This document shows, piece after piece, positions 7,624-19,261 of a DNA stretch of 64,000 bases. This DNA comes from Flavobacterium alkalisoli (GTDB lineage: Bacteria; Bacteroidota; Bacteroidia; Flavobacteriales; Flavobacteriaceae): positions 558,001-622,000 of the forward strand of contig NZ_CP042831.1 in assembly GCF_008000935.1 (NCBI RefSeq). Direction: 5' to 3'. Position 1 is the first letter of the stretch, and each line of letters starts with the position of its first letter. The position numbers and the translations under genes were made by a program. The notes beneath the pieces were generated by a model. It saw only the letters and a list, made by a program, of their open reading frames with translations. It searched no databases and was not told the DNA's origin.

Positions 7624-9327
7624 TTAGAATGCTGTACTTATTGAAAAAGAGAAACCTGTACTCTCCGGCACAAAACGGCAAACACCACCCACACATACAA
7701 GACCACCACGCTGCCTACCATAGTTAACAGCAAACCTTGATGCCCCCACACGGTAAGCACCACCAAAGTTATAATAGTTATTTCTTTTATCCGGATCATC
7801 GTTCCCATAGTTAACAATATCCCATACATAGAAGGAATACTTATCGTTAAGGTTAAGTTCTACAGTACCACCGACCCAATTTTTAAAATCGGCATTGGCC
7901 CACATGTGCTCACCTTCTACACGAATCGATTTTGAAGGATCAAAATTATAGGTAGCCTCAGCAGCTACTATGTTAGTATGTACCTTTTCACCGCCCTCTA
8001 ACCATTCTTTATTGTAGAATTGGTTTACATAATAGAACCCTGTATGCCAGCTTTCTGAAAGCTTTTTCTTCACCTCTAAATTAATATCGCTATAATACCT
8101 CTCACCGACACCAAAGAACTTAGTATCGTATTCAGAAGGTACAAGCCTGTAAGTTCCGGGAAGATTATACCAACTTGAAGCATTAAAACCTACGTTAGTA
8201 CCATATTTTCCTCCAAATAAACTTTCAGGAGCAAAATCGTAAAATACATCTATCTGACCTCCGGTTTCTCCGGCTTTCATAATAGCATCGCTTTGAAAGT
8301 CAACTTTTGCCTGTGCCTGATATACATAGATATTAGCCAGATTAGAGTGATGCTGCTTGGTTAAAGCAGGCGTAAAATTAAGCACCCTATCATTAAAGTT
8401 TAAACTTGTAGACTCAGAATTTACAACTGTTGGTTCCCTTTCAGAAAGGAAACTCATGTTTTCCATCCTCCTAAGAGTTGCATCAATACCCAATCCGTTT
8501 GCAGAATAACCAAGGTTAAGCAATACAGCATTACCAGATTTAATAAAATTATTGTTTATCTTATTTTGGATATCTAGTACTGCATCTTTCTGTTTATAGT
8601 CATACTCTGTAGAAAGGTAAAAAGACCCGTGAATAAAGTTTAACCTACCCGCTACAGCATTTGTAAGTTCGTCAAAATTAGGATCAGGAATATACGTTTT
8701 CTCATAACGACCTACATAGCTAACCCCTACGGAAAGGTCAGATTCCTCAAAAGAAAGAAGTTTGTCAAGATTGAAATCAGAATCAAATCCGTAAATCTTT
8801 CCGTCAGACACGTCAAAACCTGTTCGTTGCTGACCGTAAAGGGCAGTTAACCTAACATTATCACTAGGTCTGTAAACAATCCTTCCGCCACGAAGCGCAG
8901 TGTTGATACCTAACGAACGGTCTTCCCAGGCTCTTAAAAGTAATCCGCTACCAAACTGCTCATAAAAATAACCGGCAGTAGCTTCAAATTTTTCCGACTT
9001 ATAGCTTAAGTAATAAGTACCTACGTTTGTACCTTTAAAACCTGGGTTATAATTAAGCAGTGCATTAGGCTCATAGGCTTCACCCTGTATACCTGCTGTC
9101 CATTTTTTATACTGATAATTTACATATAGGTAATTGTTAGATCTAAATGGATCTTCAGGATGCTGAAGATTCCTCTCTTTATCATTAAGATACCATTGAG
9201 AGTTAGACTCAAAACTACCATATACTTTACCGTAATCTTTCTTTTCAGTTTCAGTTTCAGTATCGTCCTGTGCAAACAGAGATGTACTAAAAGATAACGG
9301 CAACAACAGCAATAATACTTTTCTCAT
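7624..9327 (-). CDS. Putative outer-membrane beta-barrel protein (resembles DUF6029)
   Basis: A 567-residue exported protein. It has a signal peptide (MRKVLLLLLPLSFSTSLFAQ, cleavage after Ala-Gln). The rest is a long series of alternating aromatic beta strands (YLYVNYQYKKWTAGIQG, YYLSYKSEKFEATAGYFYE, FYLSTEYDYKQK) ending in an aromatic residue, as in outer-membrane barrels. The pattern resembles the Bacteroidota family DUF6029; no function is known to me. The TlpA-like thioredoxin gene ends 4 bp upstream, so the pair is one operon. The thioredoxin may act on this or another envelope protein; that is inference. Confidence 0.7.
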   Translation of the reverse strand: MRKVLLLLLPLSFSTSLFAQDDTETETEKKDYGKVYGSFESNSQWYLNDKERNLQHPEDPFRSNNYLYVNYQYKKWTAGIQGEAYEPNALLNYNPGFKGTNVGTYYLSYKSEKFEATAGYFYEQFGSGLLLRAWEDRSLGINTALRGGRIVYRPSDNVRLTALYGQQRTGFDVSDGKIYGFDSDFNLDKLLSFEESDLSVGVSYVGRYEKTYIPDPNFDELTNAVAGRLNFIHGSFYLSTEYDYKQKDAVLDIQNKINNNFIKSGNAVLLNLGYSANGLGIDATLRRMENMSFLSEREPTVVNSESTSLNFNDRVLNFTPALTKQHHSNLANIYVYQAQAKVDFQSDAIMKAGETGGQIDVFYDFAPESLFGGKYGTNVGFNASSWYNLPGTYRLVPSEYDTKFFGVGERYYSDINLEVKKKLSESWHTGFYYVNQFYNKEWLEGGEKVHTNIVAAEATYNFDPSKSIRVEGEHMWANADFKNWVGGTVELNLNDKYSFYVWDIVNYGNDDPDKRNNYYNFGGAYRVGASRFAVNYGRQRGGLVCVGGVCRFVPESTGFSFSISTAF

Positions 9328-9331
9328 CAGA

Positions 9332-9808
9332 TTACAACTTCTTCAACTGGTTGTACAATTCCTCTTCTGCACCCTGGCTGTAACCATTATGTACATAAAC
9401 TACTTTTTTGTTTTTTACAACAACAGTATAAGGAACATTAACTATACCTAATGCTCTTTTTAAATCCTGATTAGTATCTAAAAGAACCTGGTAAGGCCAT
9501 TTTTTACCGTTAAGTAATGGTTTAACCCTTTTTTGTGTACGGCTATCGTCTACAGATATGGCAATAACCTCCATATTAAGCTCTTTAGACCACTGCGCAT
9601 ATTTTTCATTTATAGCATCTAACTCCTTAATACAAGGTGCACACCATGTTGCCCAAAAAGAGAATACATATATTTTATCTTTTTCAGAAAAATCGTTTTT
9701 TACGTTAAAGCTTTTATTATCAGCCGATTTAACAGTCACATTTGGCATCTCCTTTTGCGCATAAGCTGCACAACCAAGAAATAGTAATAACATTAGAATC
9801 TTTTTCAT
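9332..9808 (-). CDS. TlpA-like thioredoxin-family protein, exported
   Basis: A 158-residue protein with a signal peptide (MKKILMLLLFLGCAAYAQ) and a thioredoxin fold carrying the active site WATWCAPC near residue 55, followed by VIAISVDDSRT and the cis-proline segment VPYTVV. Family role: disulfide reduction in the periplasm, as for TlpA/ResA. A Cys in the hydrophobic leader (FLGC) could also be a lipobox, but the AYAQ site fits signal peptidase I better. It is the first gene of a two-gene operon with the barrel protein. Confidence 0.85.
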   Translation of the reverse strand: MKKILMLLLFLGCAAYAQKEMPNVTVKSADNKSFNVKNDFSEKDKIYVFSFWATWCAPCIKELDAINEKYAQWSKELNMEVIAISVDDSRTQKRVKPLLNGKKWPYQVLLDTNQDLKRALGIVNVPYTVVVKNKKVVYVHNGYSQGAEEELYNQLKKL

Positions 9809-10017
9809 TCTGATTTGATTTTTATTAATTTACAGTTTTCCAGTCAGGTCGCAATATTAAAAATTTTTTAACAGTAATCAGAACTTTTTTTCTTAAAAAA
9901 TTACCTAAAACCCTACCGATTTAGTAGAGAAATAGACTGATTATTAAAGTTTTGACACCTTTTTTTTATTAATATTGTTAAAAATGATGCCAAAGTTCAT
10001 TTTTTGGCTGTTTTTTT

Positions 10018-10047
10018 TTTGCCGTAAATATTTTTTGTATACTTTCG
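10018..10047 (+). promoter_or_regulatory. Likely promoter of the secreted thioredoxin-like/Omp28 cluster
   Basis: TTTG at 10018-10021, an 18-bp spacer, then TACTTTCG (one mismatch to TANNTTTG) at 10040-10047, about 73 bp before the ATG at 10121. The rest of the 312-bp gap from 9809 is AT-rich; I see nothing else in it. Confidence 0.45.
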
Positions 10048-10120
10048 GAAAAATTTTCCAAATTATTTTTTTGTTAAATGACAATTAAGTGGAAACACAA
10101 ACTTAAAACTACCATCATTC

Positions 10121-11626
10121 ATGAAAAAAACTTTACTTTTAGGAGTTACTCTATTAAGCGGCCTGTTTGCCAGTGCTCAGCTTAATAATGTAGCCGCGCC
10201 GGATTTTACTGCCACAGACATTAACGGAGGCACACACACACTATCAGAATACCTTAATGAGGGCAAAATCGTTATTATGGATATCTCTGCTGCTTGGTGT
10301 GGTCCTTGCTGGAGCTTTCACCAATCTCATGCTCTAGCAGATTTATACAACACTTACGGACCAGGCGGATCTGATGAGGTTGTAGTATTATTCGTAGAGG
10401 GAGACGCAAGTACTCCACTTGAAAACATTTATGGTAACGGTACTTCACCTGCAGGGCCTCCTCAGGGAGACTGGACAGAAGGAGGAACAACTCCATATCC
10501 TATTATCGATAATGCTTCGATAGCTAACTCTTACCAAATAAATGCTTACCCAACTGTATTCATGATTTGTCCAGATACAGGTAAAGTATTTACAATAAAC
10601 AGAGGTGATCTTGATGTATTAGTATCTCAAATCAGCTCAGTATGTGATGCAACTGTAGAAGGTCTTGCTGATTTTGCAAGAGTAAAAGGATATAATAAAC
10701 TTACTTGTGATGCTGATGCAGGAGTACCTGTAACAATAGGTAACTTAGGAAGCACCATTACAAGTGCAACTGTTGCCCTTAAACAGGGAGGAAGTGTTGT
10801 TGCAACACAAACTTTTGATGTAAACATTGCTCCTGGACAGGAAGAAACAGTAATGTTTGACGGTCAGACATTAACTACAGCAGGTGTAGCTTATACAGCT
10901 GAACTTACTGAAGTAAATAATAATGCTCCATATAGTACTGACGAAGAATATACAATAACAGATTCATTTACTGTTGCTTACAACCCTGAAACTTTAGAAT
11001 CATTCAACAACATTCGTGTTGAAGTTAAATTAGATTACTATCCTGCAGATGTACTATGGGCTATAATAGACAGTAACGGTGAAGCTGTTCACATTCAGCA
11101 ATATGCTGCACCATCAGCTGGTGGAGGTCCTTTCGCACTTACAACTCAGGTACACGATATCACTCTACCTGAAGGCATCAACTGCTATGATTTCTATGTA
11201 TATGATTCATATGGTGACGGTATGGACTACAGTGGTCCAAATCAAGCTGGCAATCCTGCAAATTATGGCTTTAAAGTTTACTCTGGTGCTCCTGCAGACT
11301 TAACTAACATTATTTATGAGCATGATGGTGACTATGTTCAGCTTTATGAGCCAGCTTACTTTAAAACAACTGGCATTTTAGGTAATGAAGAGTTTGCTGC
11401 TGATAGCTTTGCTATCTATCCAAACCCTACAAGCGGTATCTTAAACTTTGCTACACAGGAAACTGTTGATGTAACAATTATAGACTTACAAGGTAAAGTT
11501 GTATTTACAGCTAAAAACATCAATAATGGTGATTCTATCAACCTAAACACTCTTCAAACAGGTCTTTACATTGCTAAAATAAATGGTGAGAACTCTGAAA
11601 GAGTAGAGAAAGTTGTTATAAAATAA
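10121..11626 (+). CDS. Secreted thioredoxin-domain protein with T9SS sorting domain
   Basis: A 501-residue protein. Signal peptide MKKTLLLGVTLLSGLFASAQ. A thioredoxin/AhpC-TSA-like domain (~25-180) has the active-site motif AAWCGPCW near residue 65 and a cis-Pro segment NAYPTVFMI. A central beta-rich part (about 185-410) includes a DSYGDGMDYSG calcium-loop-like motif. The C-terminal T9SS type A sorting domain begins at FAIYPNPTSG and ends in GENSERVEKVVIK. It is probably exported by T9SS and held at or released from the cell surface; a disulfide role outside the cell is inference. A strong terminator follows, with read-through to two more exported proteins possible. Confidence 0.85.
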   Translation: MKKTLLLGVTLLSGLFASAQLNNVAAPDFTATDINGGTHTLSEYLNEGKIVIMDISAAWCGPCWSFHQSHALADLYNTYGPGGSDEVVVLFVEGDASTPLENIYGNGTSPAGPPQGDWTEGGTTPYPIIDNASIANSYQINAYPTVFMICPDTGKVFTINRGDLDVLVSQISSVCDATVEGLADFARVKGYNKLTCDADAGVPVTIGNLGSTITSATVALKQGGSVVATQTFDVNIAPGQEETVMFDGQTLTTAGVAYTAELTEVNNNAPYSTDEEYTITDSFTVAYNPETLESFNNIRVEVKLDYYPADVLWAIIDSNGEAVHIQQYAAPSAGGGPFALTTQVHDITLPEGINCYDFYVYDSYGDGMDYSGPNQAGNPANYGFKVYSGAPADLTNIIYEHDGDYVQLYEPAYFKTTGILGNEEFAADSFAIYPNPTSGILNFATQETVDVTIIDLQGKVVFTAKNINNGDSINLNTLQTGLYIAKINGENSERVEKVVIK

Positions 11627-11655
11627 TTAGTATAACACTATTAAACTTACAAAAA

Positions 11656-11693
11656 AAGCTATCGGAAATGCTACGTTTCCGATAGCCTTTTTG
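11656..11693 (+). terminator. Terminator after the secreted thioredoxin-like gene
   Basis: GCTATCGGAAA...TTTCCGATAGC, an 11-bp perfect stem with a 7-base loop and T-rich tail. An apparent upstream start for the next gene at 11691 falls in this tail, which argues for the start at 11730. Confidence 0.88.
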
Positions 11694-11729
11694 CTTAAAA
11701 AAACACACATTCTTAAAAAAATAAACCAA

Positions 11730-12485
11730 ATGAAAAAGATTATTGTTTTAGCAGCTTTATTACTTACTGCTGTAACCCAGGCACAATCTATAATTGTTTT
11801 TAGCGATGATGCTCAAATTAATGACGGAGATGTTATTGTTTATGAAGAATTAGGAGCTGAGGCAGGATATTTACGCTTACAGGTACAAAATACTTCAAAC
11901 CAGTCTATCAGTCTTAAACTTAAGATGGATTCTATTGAAAACGGAGATAATTTAGCTAACGAAGACGGTGTAGTACAGTTTTGTTTTGGCGGATACTGCT
12001 ACTATACAGTTTCTGAAGGCACAGCTGCTCCAAACAACCCTGATAACAGCGGTCTTACTCTTGCTCCAGGCGGAGTAAATGACGAAGGTGATCATTTTAT
12101 AAACGCTTATCCGGGTGATGATGGTACAGGAGTTATTTACAACATGTCATTCATACAAGTTGATGCGGAGGGTAACCAAGTTGGCGACGCTCTTTTATCT
12201 TTCCAGTATAAATATGAGCCTCAAATGGGTATTGAAGATTTTGCTTCTTTACAAAACATGGGTATCAACATCAACAATACTGTAGTAAAAAACACTTTTG
12301 ATTTAAATACTACAGCTAACACTACACTGGAGGTTTATGCTATAAACGGCCAGCTTATTAAAACTGTTAACCTAAAAACAGGAGCACAGTCTGTAGACTT
12401 ATCAGCTCTTAATTCAGGTGTATACATTACACGTTTTACAACAGAAGACAAAAGAACTTCTCAGGTAAGAATTGTTAAAAACTAA
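11730..12485 (+). CDS. Secreted T9SS-sorted protein of unknown function
   Basis: About 251 residues from the ATG reading MKKIIVLAALLLTAVTQAQS, a clear signal peptide; the longer frame from 11691 starts inside the previous terminator. The mature part (SIIVFSDDAQINDGDVIVY...) is a beta-sandwich-like domain with a CFGGYCYYT pair of cysteines. It ends in a T9SS sorting domain (FDLNTTANTTLEVYAINGQ ... GVYITRFTTEDK). Unlike its neighbours it has no Cys-x-x-Cys thioredoxin motif. It is probably co-transcribed with the Omp28-like lipoprotein 30 bp downstream. I do not recognise a specific function. Confidence 0.78.
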   Translation: MKKIIVLAALLLTAVTQAQSIIVFSDDAQINDGDVIVYEELGAEAGYLRLQVQNTSNQSISLKLKMDSIENGDNLANEDGVVQFCFGGYCYYTVSEGTAAPNNPDNSGLTLAPGGVNDEGDHFINAYPGDDGTGVIYNMSFIQVDAEGNQVGDALLSFQYKYEPQMGIEDFASLQNMGININNTVVKNTFDLNTTANTTLEVYAINGQLIKTVNLKTGAQSVDLSALNSGVYITRFTTEDKRTSQVRIVKN

Positions 12486-12515
12486 TACAGTTTAAACTGT
12501 ACTATTAAAATAAAA

Positions 12516-13574
12516 ATGAAACGTTTCTTCTTATTTTTTACTTTCATTGCGCTAATCGTAGCAGGCTGTACTTCAGATTACACAGTACTGGAATCAATTG
12601 GTTCTATTTCATTAACTGCTGATAAATCTTCTACACAGGCCGGAGAACTGATTACTTTCACCATTATAAATTCTAATGGTGAAAACATAACAGAATCTTC
12701 AACTATCTATGTAGACAATCAGCCTATTGAAGGAAACACTTTTACATCTGAGACTTATACTACACATGAAGTTAAGGCTAGTTATGCAGGACTTGAATCT
12801 AACTCTGTTACCATTAATTTTCACGACGGCTCTGAAACGAACTTCGTAAAAAGAGTACTTATTGAAGATTACACAGGTACATGGTGTGGATACTGCCCAA
12901 GGGTAGCACATGCTATAGAGCTTGTAAAAGCACAAACAGATGAACCTAATCATACAGCTGTTGCTGTTTCGATTCACAGGCCTTCTTCTAACCCTAACAG
13001 TCTTAATTATGACCCTTATAATTATGACACATCACAGCTAGAAGCGCTTCTTTCTACTGCAGGATACCCTAAAGGTTACCTGAACAGAATGACTTTATGG
13101 CAAAGTCCTGAGCCTAATAACCTAAACCAGGCTATTGCACTTACACAGGGAGAAAATCCTAAACTTGGGCTTGCAATGACTTCATCTGTTAATAACGGTA
13201 ACATCGCTCTAGATGTAAACGTTAAATTCAGCAAAGATTTTGAAGGTCTTAAACTGGTTGTATACATCCTTGAAAACGGACTTATTTACGAGCAACATAA
13301 TTATACTGATTATTATGGTGGTGTAGATGTTATTGAAGACTTTGAGCACAACCATGTATTAAGACAATGTATCACTCCTCTTTTAGGGGAAGCGATTAAC
13401 GGGGTTACTACTACAGGTGAAACATACACAAAAACATTTAATGTGGCTGTACCTGCTAATGTAGAAAATGCTGCTAATCTGGAATTTGTTGCTTTTGTAG
13501 TTGATGCTAATGGTAATGCAATTAATGTAAGAAGTGCAAAACCGGATGAAACTCAGGAATTTGAAGAGATATAA
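12516..13574 (+). CDS. Omp28-related lipoprotein with thioredoxin-like CxxC
   Basis: A 352-residue lipoprotein with signal and lipobox IVAGC (Cys near residue 18). An Ig-like beta domain (~25-105) precedes a thioredoxin-like domain with the motif YTGTWCGYCPR near residue 125, the mark of Omp28-type Bacteroidota outer-membrane proteins. A further beta domain follows (~215-350). There is no T9SS tail. Role in the family is unclear; disulfide chemistry at the outer membrane is inference. It shares an operon-like arrangement with the preceding sorted protein, and a hairpin terminator follows. Confidence 0.82.
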   Translation: MKRFFLFFTFIALIVAGCTSDYTVLESIGSISLTADKSSTQAGELITFTIINSNGENITESSTIYVDNQPIEGNTFTSETYTTHEVKASYAGLESNSVTINFHDGSETNFVKRVLIEDYTGTWCGYCPRVAHAIELVKAQTDEPNHTAVAVSIHRPSSNPNSLNYDPYNYDTSQLEALLSTAGYPKGYLNRMTLWQSPEPNNLNQAIALTQGENPKLGLAMTSSVNNGNIALDVNVKFSKDFEGLKLVVYILENGLIYEQHNYTDYYGGVDVIEDFEHNHVLRQCITPLLGEAINGVTTTGETYTKTFNVAVPANVENAANLEFVAFVVDANGNAINVRSAKPDETQEFEEI

Positions 13575-13591
13575 AAATATTTTATACTTTT

Positions 13592-13620
13592 AAAGCCTCC
13601 CAAATGGGAGGCTTTTTTTT
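13592..13620 (+). terminator. Terminator after Omp28-like gene
   Basis: GCCTCCC AAA TGGGAGGC stem followed by eight T residues. Confidence 0.9.
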
Positions 13621-13632
13621 ATTTTAATTATC

Positions 13633-14610
13633 ATGAACCGACGCCATTTTATATCAGCAACCGGAAAAGCAGGAATAGCAACAGGCCTGGCAGGAAACAT
13701 TATTCCTTCACTATACAGCCTCTTCGAAAATCCTGAAGAGAAACCTTTCTTTAAATTATCACTGGCACAATGGTCGCTGCATAAGGCCATCCTGGAAACC
13801 AAAACTCTTTCTAACCTTGACTTTGCCAAAAAGGCTAAAGAATTAGGTTTTGAAGGCGTAGAATATGTTTCACAGCTTTATCAACTTGATGAAAACAACC
13901 AGAAAGCATCACTGAAAAAACTTATTAAAGAACTAAAACTTAGGAGTAATGATCAGGGGATAAAAAATGTATTGATAATGGTAGACAATGAAGGTGAACT
14001 TGCTGCCGCTGATAAAAAAGAACGCGAGCTGGCTGTTTCCAATCATTCCAAATGGGTAGACGCTGCTGCCGAACTGGGATGTCACTCCATAAGGGTAAAC
14101 CTTTTTGGTACCGGAACGGAACATGATTTTCATAAATGGCAGGCTGTATCCTACGATGGCCTAAGCCAGCTTTCACGCTATGCTTCTAATAGTGGCGTTA
14201 ATATTATAGTGGAAAATCATGGTGGCTTATCATCAGATGCAGAAAAACTTATAAAGGTAATACGATCCATTAATAAAAGGAACTGTGGCCTGTTACCCGA
14301 CTTTGGTAACTTTTGTGTAAAAAGAGAAAACGGCGAGCGATGGGGGGCTCCATGTATAGAGGAATACGACCGCTATAAGGGAACACTGGAAATGATGCCT
14401 TTTGCTTATGGTGTTAGTGCAAAATCCTATGATTTTAATGAGAAAGGAGATGAAACAACTATTGACTATTACAGAATGCTCAAAATTGTAAAAGAAGCAG
14501 GCTATAATGGTTTTATCGGTGTAGAATATGAAGGCAGCAGATTAAGCGAAGAAGAGGGAATCCTGGCAACCAAAGCTCTTTTGCTTAAAGCCGCAAATCA
14601 GTTGAAATAA
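13633..14610 (+). CDS. Sugar phosphate isomerase/epimerase-like TIM-barrel protein
   Basis: A 325-residue protein of the xylose-isomerase-like TIM-barrel (AP endonuclease 2) superfamily. The N-terminus MNRRHFISATGKAGIA looks like a twin-arginine-type export signal. The metal ligands expected for the fold are visible: Glu194 (IIVENHGG), Asp223 (LPDFGNF) and a Glu in GVEYEGSR near the C-terminus. Family members isomerise, epimerise or dehydrate sugars. It converges on and overlaps the DUF1080 gene by 13 bp. That combination occurs in 3-keto-glycoside breakdown clusters, which suggests a related carbohydrate role by inference. Confidence 0.82.
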   Translation: MNRRHFISATGKAGIATGLAGNIIPSLYSLFENPEEKPFFKLSLAQWSLHKAILETKTLSNLDFAKKAKELGFEGVEYVSQLYQLDENNQKASLKKLIKELKLRSNDQGIKNVLIMVDNEGELAAADKKERELAVSNHSKWVDAAAELGCHSIRVNLFGTGTEHDFHKWQAVSYDGLSQLSRYASNSGVNIIVENHGGLSSDAEKLIKVIRSINKRNCGLLPDFGNFCVKRENGERWGAPCIEEYDRYKGTLEMMPFAYGVSAKSYDFNEKGDETTIDYYRMLKIVKEAGYNGFIGVEYEGSRLSEEEGILATKALLLKAANQLK

Positions 14611-15479
14611 GAAGTATATCCTTCAGGTAACCCGTTAAGCTTTTTAATTTTCACATCCTTAAAATACGTTTCGGCAGCTTCGCTCTGTAACTGGATTTTT
14701 CCTTTTGTAAGCGGAAAGCTTTCTCCATCTTCCATATAACGCGAGTTTTGCAGTACCATCACTACTTTTCCGTTAACTATATGCAGGCTTTTATCGCCAT
14801 AACAAACAAGCTCAAGCTCTGTCCACTCTCCATTAGGGCTTTCATTATTTTCGCTTCTAAGGCAAAATCCTCCATATTGAGAACCCGTACCCATAGGCAA
14901 AAAAGACTGATTGTTTCCTGCAACAGCATTCATCATACCTTCTGGTAAAAAAGCTCTTATATCTATGGCAGAGTTGGCTATATTCCAATAATCTCCCATA
15001 TGTCCTTCCATTATCTGAAACTCCTGCGAAAGCATCCATGCTCTCCAGTAATCTTTACCTGCATCACCTGTAGAATGATATAATATGCCTGAATCCTTTA
15101 ATTTATCTTCCCGTGGAATCCATTTCTTATCGCCCCACTTTACTTTTACCTTTAAATGATAGTCTTGAAATTCCTGCTTGGTAAATACACAGCCATATCT
15201 TTCTCCACTAACCCTTAAAACAGGTTCACCATTTTCCTCAATCATAGTAAATACACCTTCCGGGTCATTATTATAACCCAAAGGATGTATGGTATCGCCG
15301 TTAGTACCTACAGGAATGCTTCCGTTATATTCATTTGTGTGCTTATAGCTCAGGTATTTTTCCCATTGCGACATATCCTTATCAAAAAGATTTATCCATC
15401 CCTCCTGCTGCTCATCGCAGCTTAAAAAACAGATGGCGCAAAAACAGAAGTAAACAGTAGTAAGAATAGCTCTAGACAT
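14598..15479 (-). CDS. DUF1080-family lipoprotein (3-keto-disaccharide hydrolase-like)
   Basis: A 293-residue lipoprotein. The leader ends in a lipobox-like FLSC (Cys at ~20) and the concanavalin-like jelly-roll DUF1080 domain starts at GWINLFDKDMSQWEKY. Internal motifs GILYHSTGDAGKDYW, EFQIMEGHMGDYWNI and LELVCYGDKSLHIVNGKVV are typical of the family, which includes enzymes acting on 3-keto-glycosides. The extra tail covering LQSEAAETYFKDVKIKKL is standard. Its stop lies inside the 3' end of the convergent isomerase gene. Probably periplasmic or outer-membrane anchored. Confidence 0.82.
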   Translation of the reverse strand: MSRAILTTVYFCFCAICFLSCDEQQEGWINLFDKDMSQWEKYLSYKHTNEYNGSIPVGTNGDTIHPLGYNNDPEGVFTMIEENGEPVLRVSGERYGCVFTKQEFQDYHLKVKVKWGDKKWIPREDKLKDSGILYHSTGDAGKDYWRAWMLSQEFQIMEGHMGDYWNIANSAIDIRAFLPEGMMNAVAGNNQSFLPMGTGSQYGGFCLRSENNESPNGEWTELELVCYGDKSLHIVNGKVVMVLQNSRYMEDGESFPLTKGKIQLQSEAAETYFKDVKIKKLNGLPEGYTSYFN

Positions 15480-15614
15480 GTAAGATAGGTTTTACAAAAC
15501 GCGAAATATAGTTTTTATTTTCAACATAATCTATGCCAAAACAATCATATCGTTATACTTAATTTGCAAATAGCGGCTATAACTATTATTTTTATGCCTT
15601 CATATTTTTTGATT

Positions 15615-15815
15615 ATGCGTTATGTAATAGCTTTTTTTCTTCCGTGGCTATCTCTGTTTTTACAGGGTAAAATACTCTCGGGTATAGTGTGCCTTATACT
15701 CCAGATAACCATAATAGGGTGGCTTCCTGCATTTATATGGGCCTTTACCTCTTTAAACAGGATGTATGCCGACAGAAGAACACGCAAAATTATAGCGGCG
15801 ATGCCAAAACGATAA
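15615..15815 (+). CDS. Small YqaE/Pmp3-like membrane protein
   Basis: A 66-residue protein from the ATG reading MRYVIAFFLPWLSLFLQGK; in-frame ATGs at 15564 and 15594 would add residues that do not match the family. Two hydrophobic helices (IAFFLPWLSLFL and GIVCLILQITIIGWLPAFIWAF) with the P.l..fl.gk...g...l.L....IGwlPa..wA pattern of the Pmp3/YqaE family, small membrane proteins linked to ion or stress tolerance. The basic tail (DRRTRKIIAAMPKR) is cytoplasmic by the positive-inside rule. It precedes the GH97 gene by 88 bp. Confidence 0.65.
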   Translation: MRYVIAFFLPWLSLFLQGKILSGIVCLILQITIIGWLPAFIWAFTSLNRMYADRRTRKIIAAMPKR

Positions 15816-15825
15816 GTAACCGTAA

Positions 15826-18048
<2,223 letters not shown>

Positions 18049-18067
18049 TAAAATACATTTATATATA

Positions 18068-18100
18068 AAAAAGCCCTTTCAGTCTGAAAGGGCTTTTTTA
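18068..18100. terminator. Bidirectional terminator between GH97 and esterase genes
   Basis: AGCCCTTTCAG T CTGAAAGGGCT: 11-bp perfect stem with A-run before and T-run after; serves both convergent genes. Confidence 0.9.
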
Positions 18101-18102
18101 TA

Positions 18103-19254
18103 TTACCATCTTTTCCTGTTACGGATCTCTTTTATTTCCTGTAGTAATTTTAGGTTATCCTCTGTGCGGGGTTCCATTTGTTGTAACAGAAGTTCTGCCT
18201 TCTCTAAGTTAGGCCTTGCCCTTTTTAGATCTATAGGCTCCAGTAGCTCATATAACGAAAGATAAAACTCATAATAGTTGGGGTAATATTTAATCCCCGT
18301 TTCATGAAGCCTTATAGCGTGATAGTTAAATCCGCTGGCAAGGTATCTCGAAGCCATACCGTTTATCTCTGCAATTTCTGGGGCATAAAAATAATCCCCA
18401 AGCATAGATGCCTTAAGCATCTTCTCCTCTTCCTCTTTTACCGTTAAGGGTTTTTCTACCAGCTTATATTCCATATCAACTTTTGCTATAGAAGCAAACC
18501 TCGTACTGAAACTAAAGAAAACTTTAGTAAAAAATGAAGGGCATGCTGCTATAGGCACAGCATTATGGGTGGAATCATTGGCCTCAAAAAGGTTTACTGC
18601 CTTAAAAAAGGACGGATACTTCGCTTTTAGCTCATTATATTTTTCCCTGTGATTGTAATCCTTTACCTCTGTTGGGCTTCCTATGGAAATAAAAATATCC
18701 GATTTATCAATCTCCTCATTCTTATCCATTGCTGCAACCAGCTTTTCAAAACTGTCATAAGGGGAATGAGCCATTACTGCCGAATAAAACTCCGGCGAAT
18801 GCAAATAGGAATACAACGCAAAAGAAGCCGAAAAAGAATGCCCCACTATCACCCTGTAGTTGCCCGGATGGTAGCGTTTAATTTCCTCGTTAATCTCTTC
18901 CGTTATAAAAGTATGAAGGGGCAATATCGCTTCAAGGCTATCTATTCCGCATTCCTGTATACGATCAGTTAAAGGAATAACCACAATAATTGCCTGCGGC
19001 ATCTCATGTGTATACTGTAAATATTCTATATCATTAAGCACTGGGTTAACAAACCATTCATGTTGCCCGTCCAGCACATATATTACCGGTAAACGTACTG
19101 ACTCAGACCCGTATTTATACTGTTCGGGGGTTTTTACAAAAATACTCCTCTCCCCTTTAAAAGCTTCGGAGTAGAATGTAAGTGTGTCCGTTTGTTGCCC
19201 AAACCCGGGAATAGAAAAAAACAGTGCTAAAAATACTATCAGTATAAATCTCAT
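18103..19254 (-). CDS. Exported alpha/beta-hydrolase, esterase (Fes/IroE-like) family
   Basis: A 383-residue protein with signal peptide (MRFILIVFLALFFSIPGFGQ). The esterase-D/IroE-like alpha/beta hydrolase domain (~20-270) has VIYVLDGQHEW near the start, the nucleophile elbow VGHSFSASFA, and a late DSTHNAVP segment holding the likely catalytic His. The last ~100 residues are helical and TPR-like (YHAIRLHETGIKYYPNYYEFYLSLYELLEP). Family members cleave esters, including siderophore esters; the substrate here is unknown. It is 7 bp behind a second alpha/beta hydrolase gene, so the two are co-transcribed. Confidence 0.8.
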   Translation of the reverse strand: MRFILIVFLALFFSIPGFGQQTDTLTFYSEAFKGERSIFVKTPEQYKYGSESVRLPVIYVLDGQHEWFVNPVLNDIEYLQYTHEMPQAIIVVIPLTDRIQECGIDSLEAILPLHTFITEEINEEIKRYHPGNYRVIVGHSFSASFALYSYLHSPEFYSAVMAHSPYDSFEKLVAAMDKNEEIDKSDIFISIGSPTEVKDYNHREKYNELKAKYPSFFKAVNLFEANDSTHNAVPIAACPSFFTKVFFSFSTRFASIAKVDMEYKLVEKPLTVKEEEEKMLKASMLGDYFYAPEIAEINGMASRYLASGFNYHAIRLHETGIKYYPNYYEFYLSLYELLEPIDLKRARPNLEKAELLLQQMEPRTEDNLKLLQEIKEIRNRKRW

Positions 19255-19261
19255 ACGCTAC

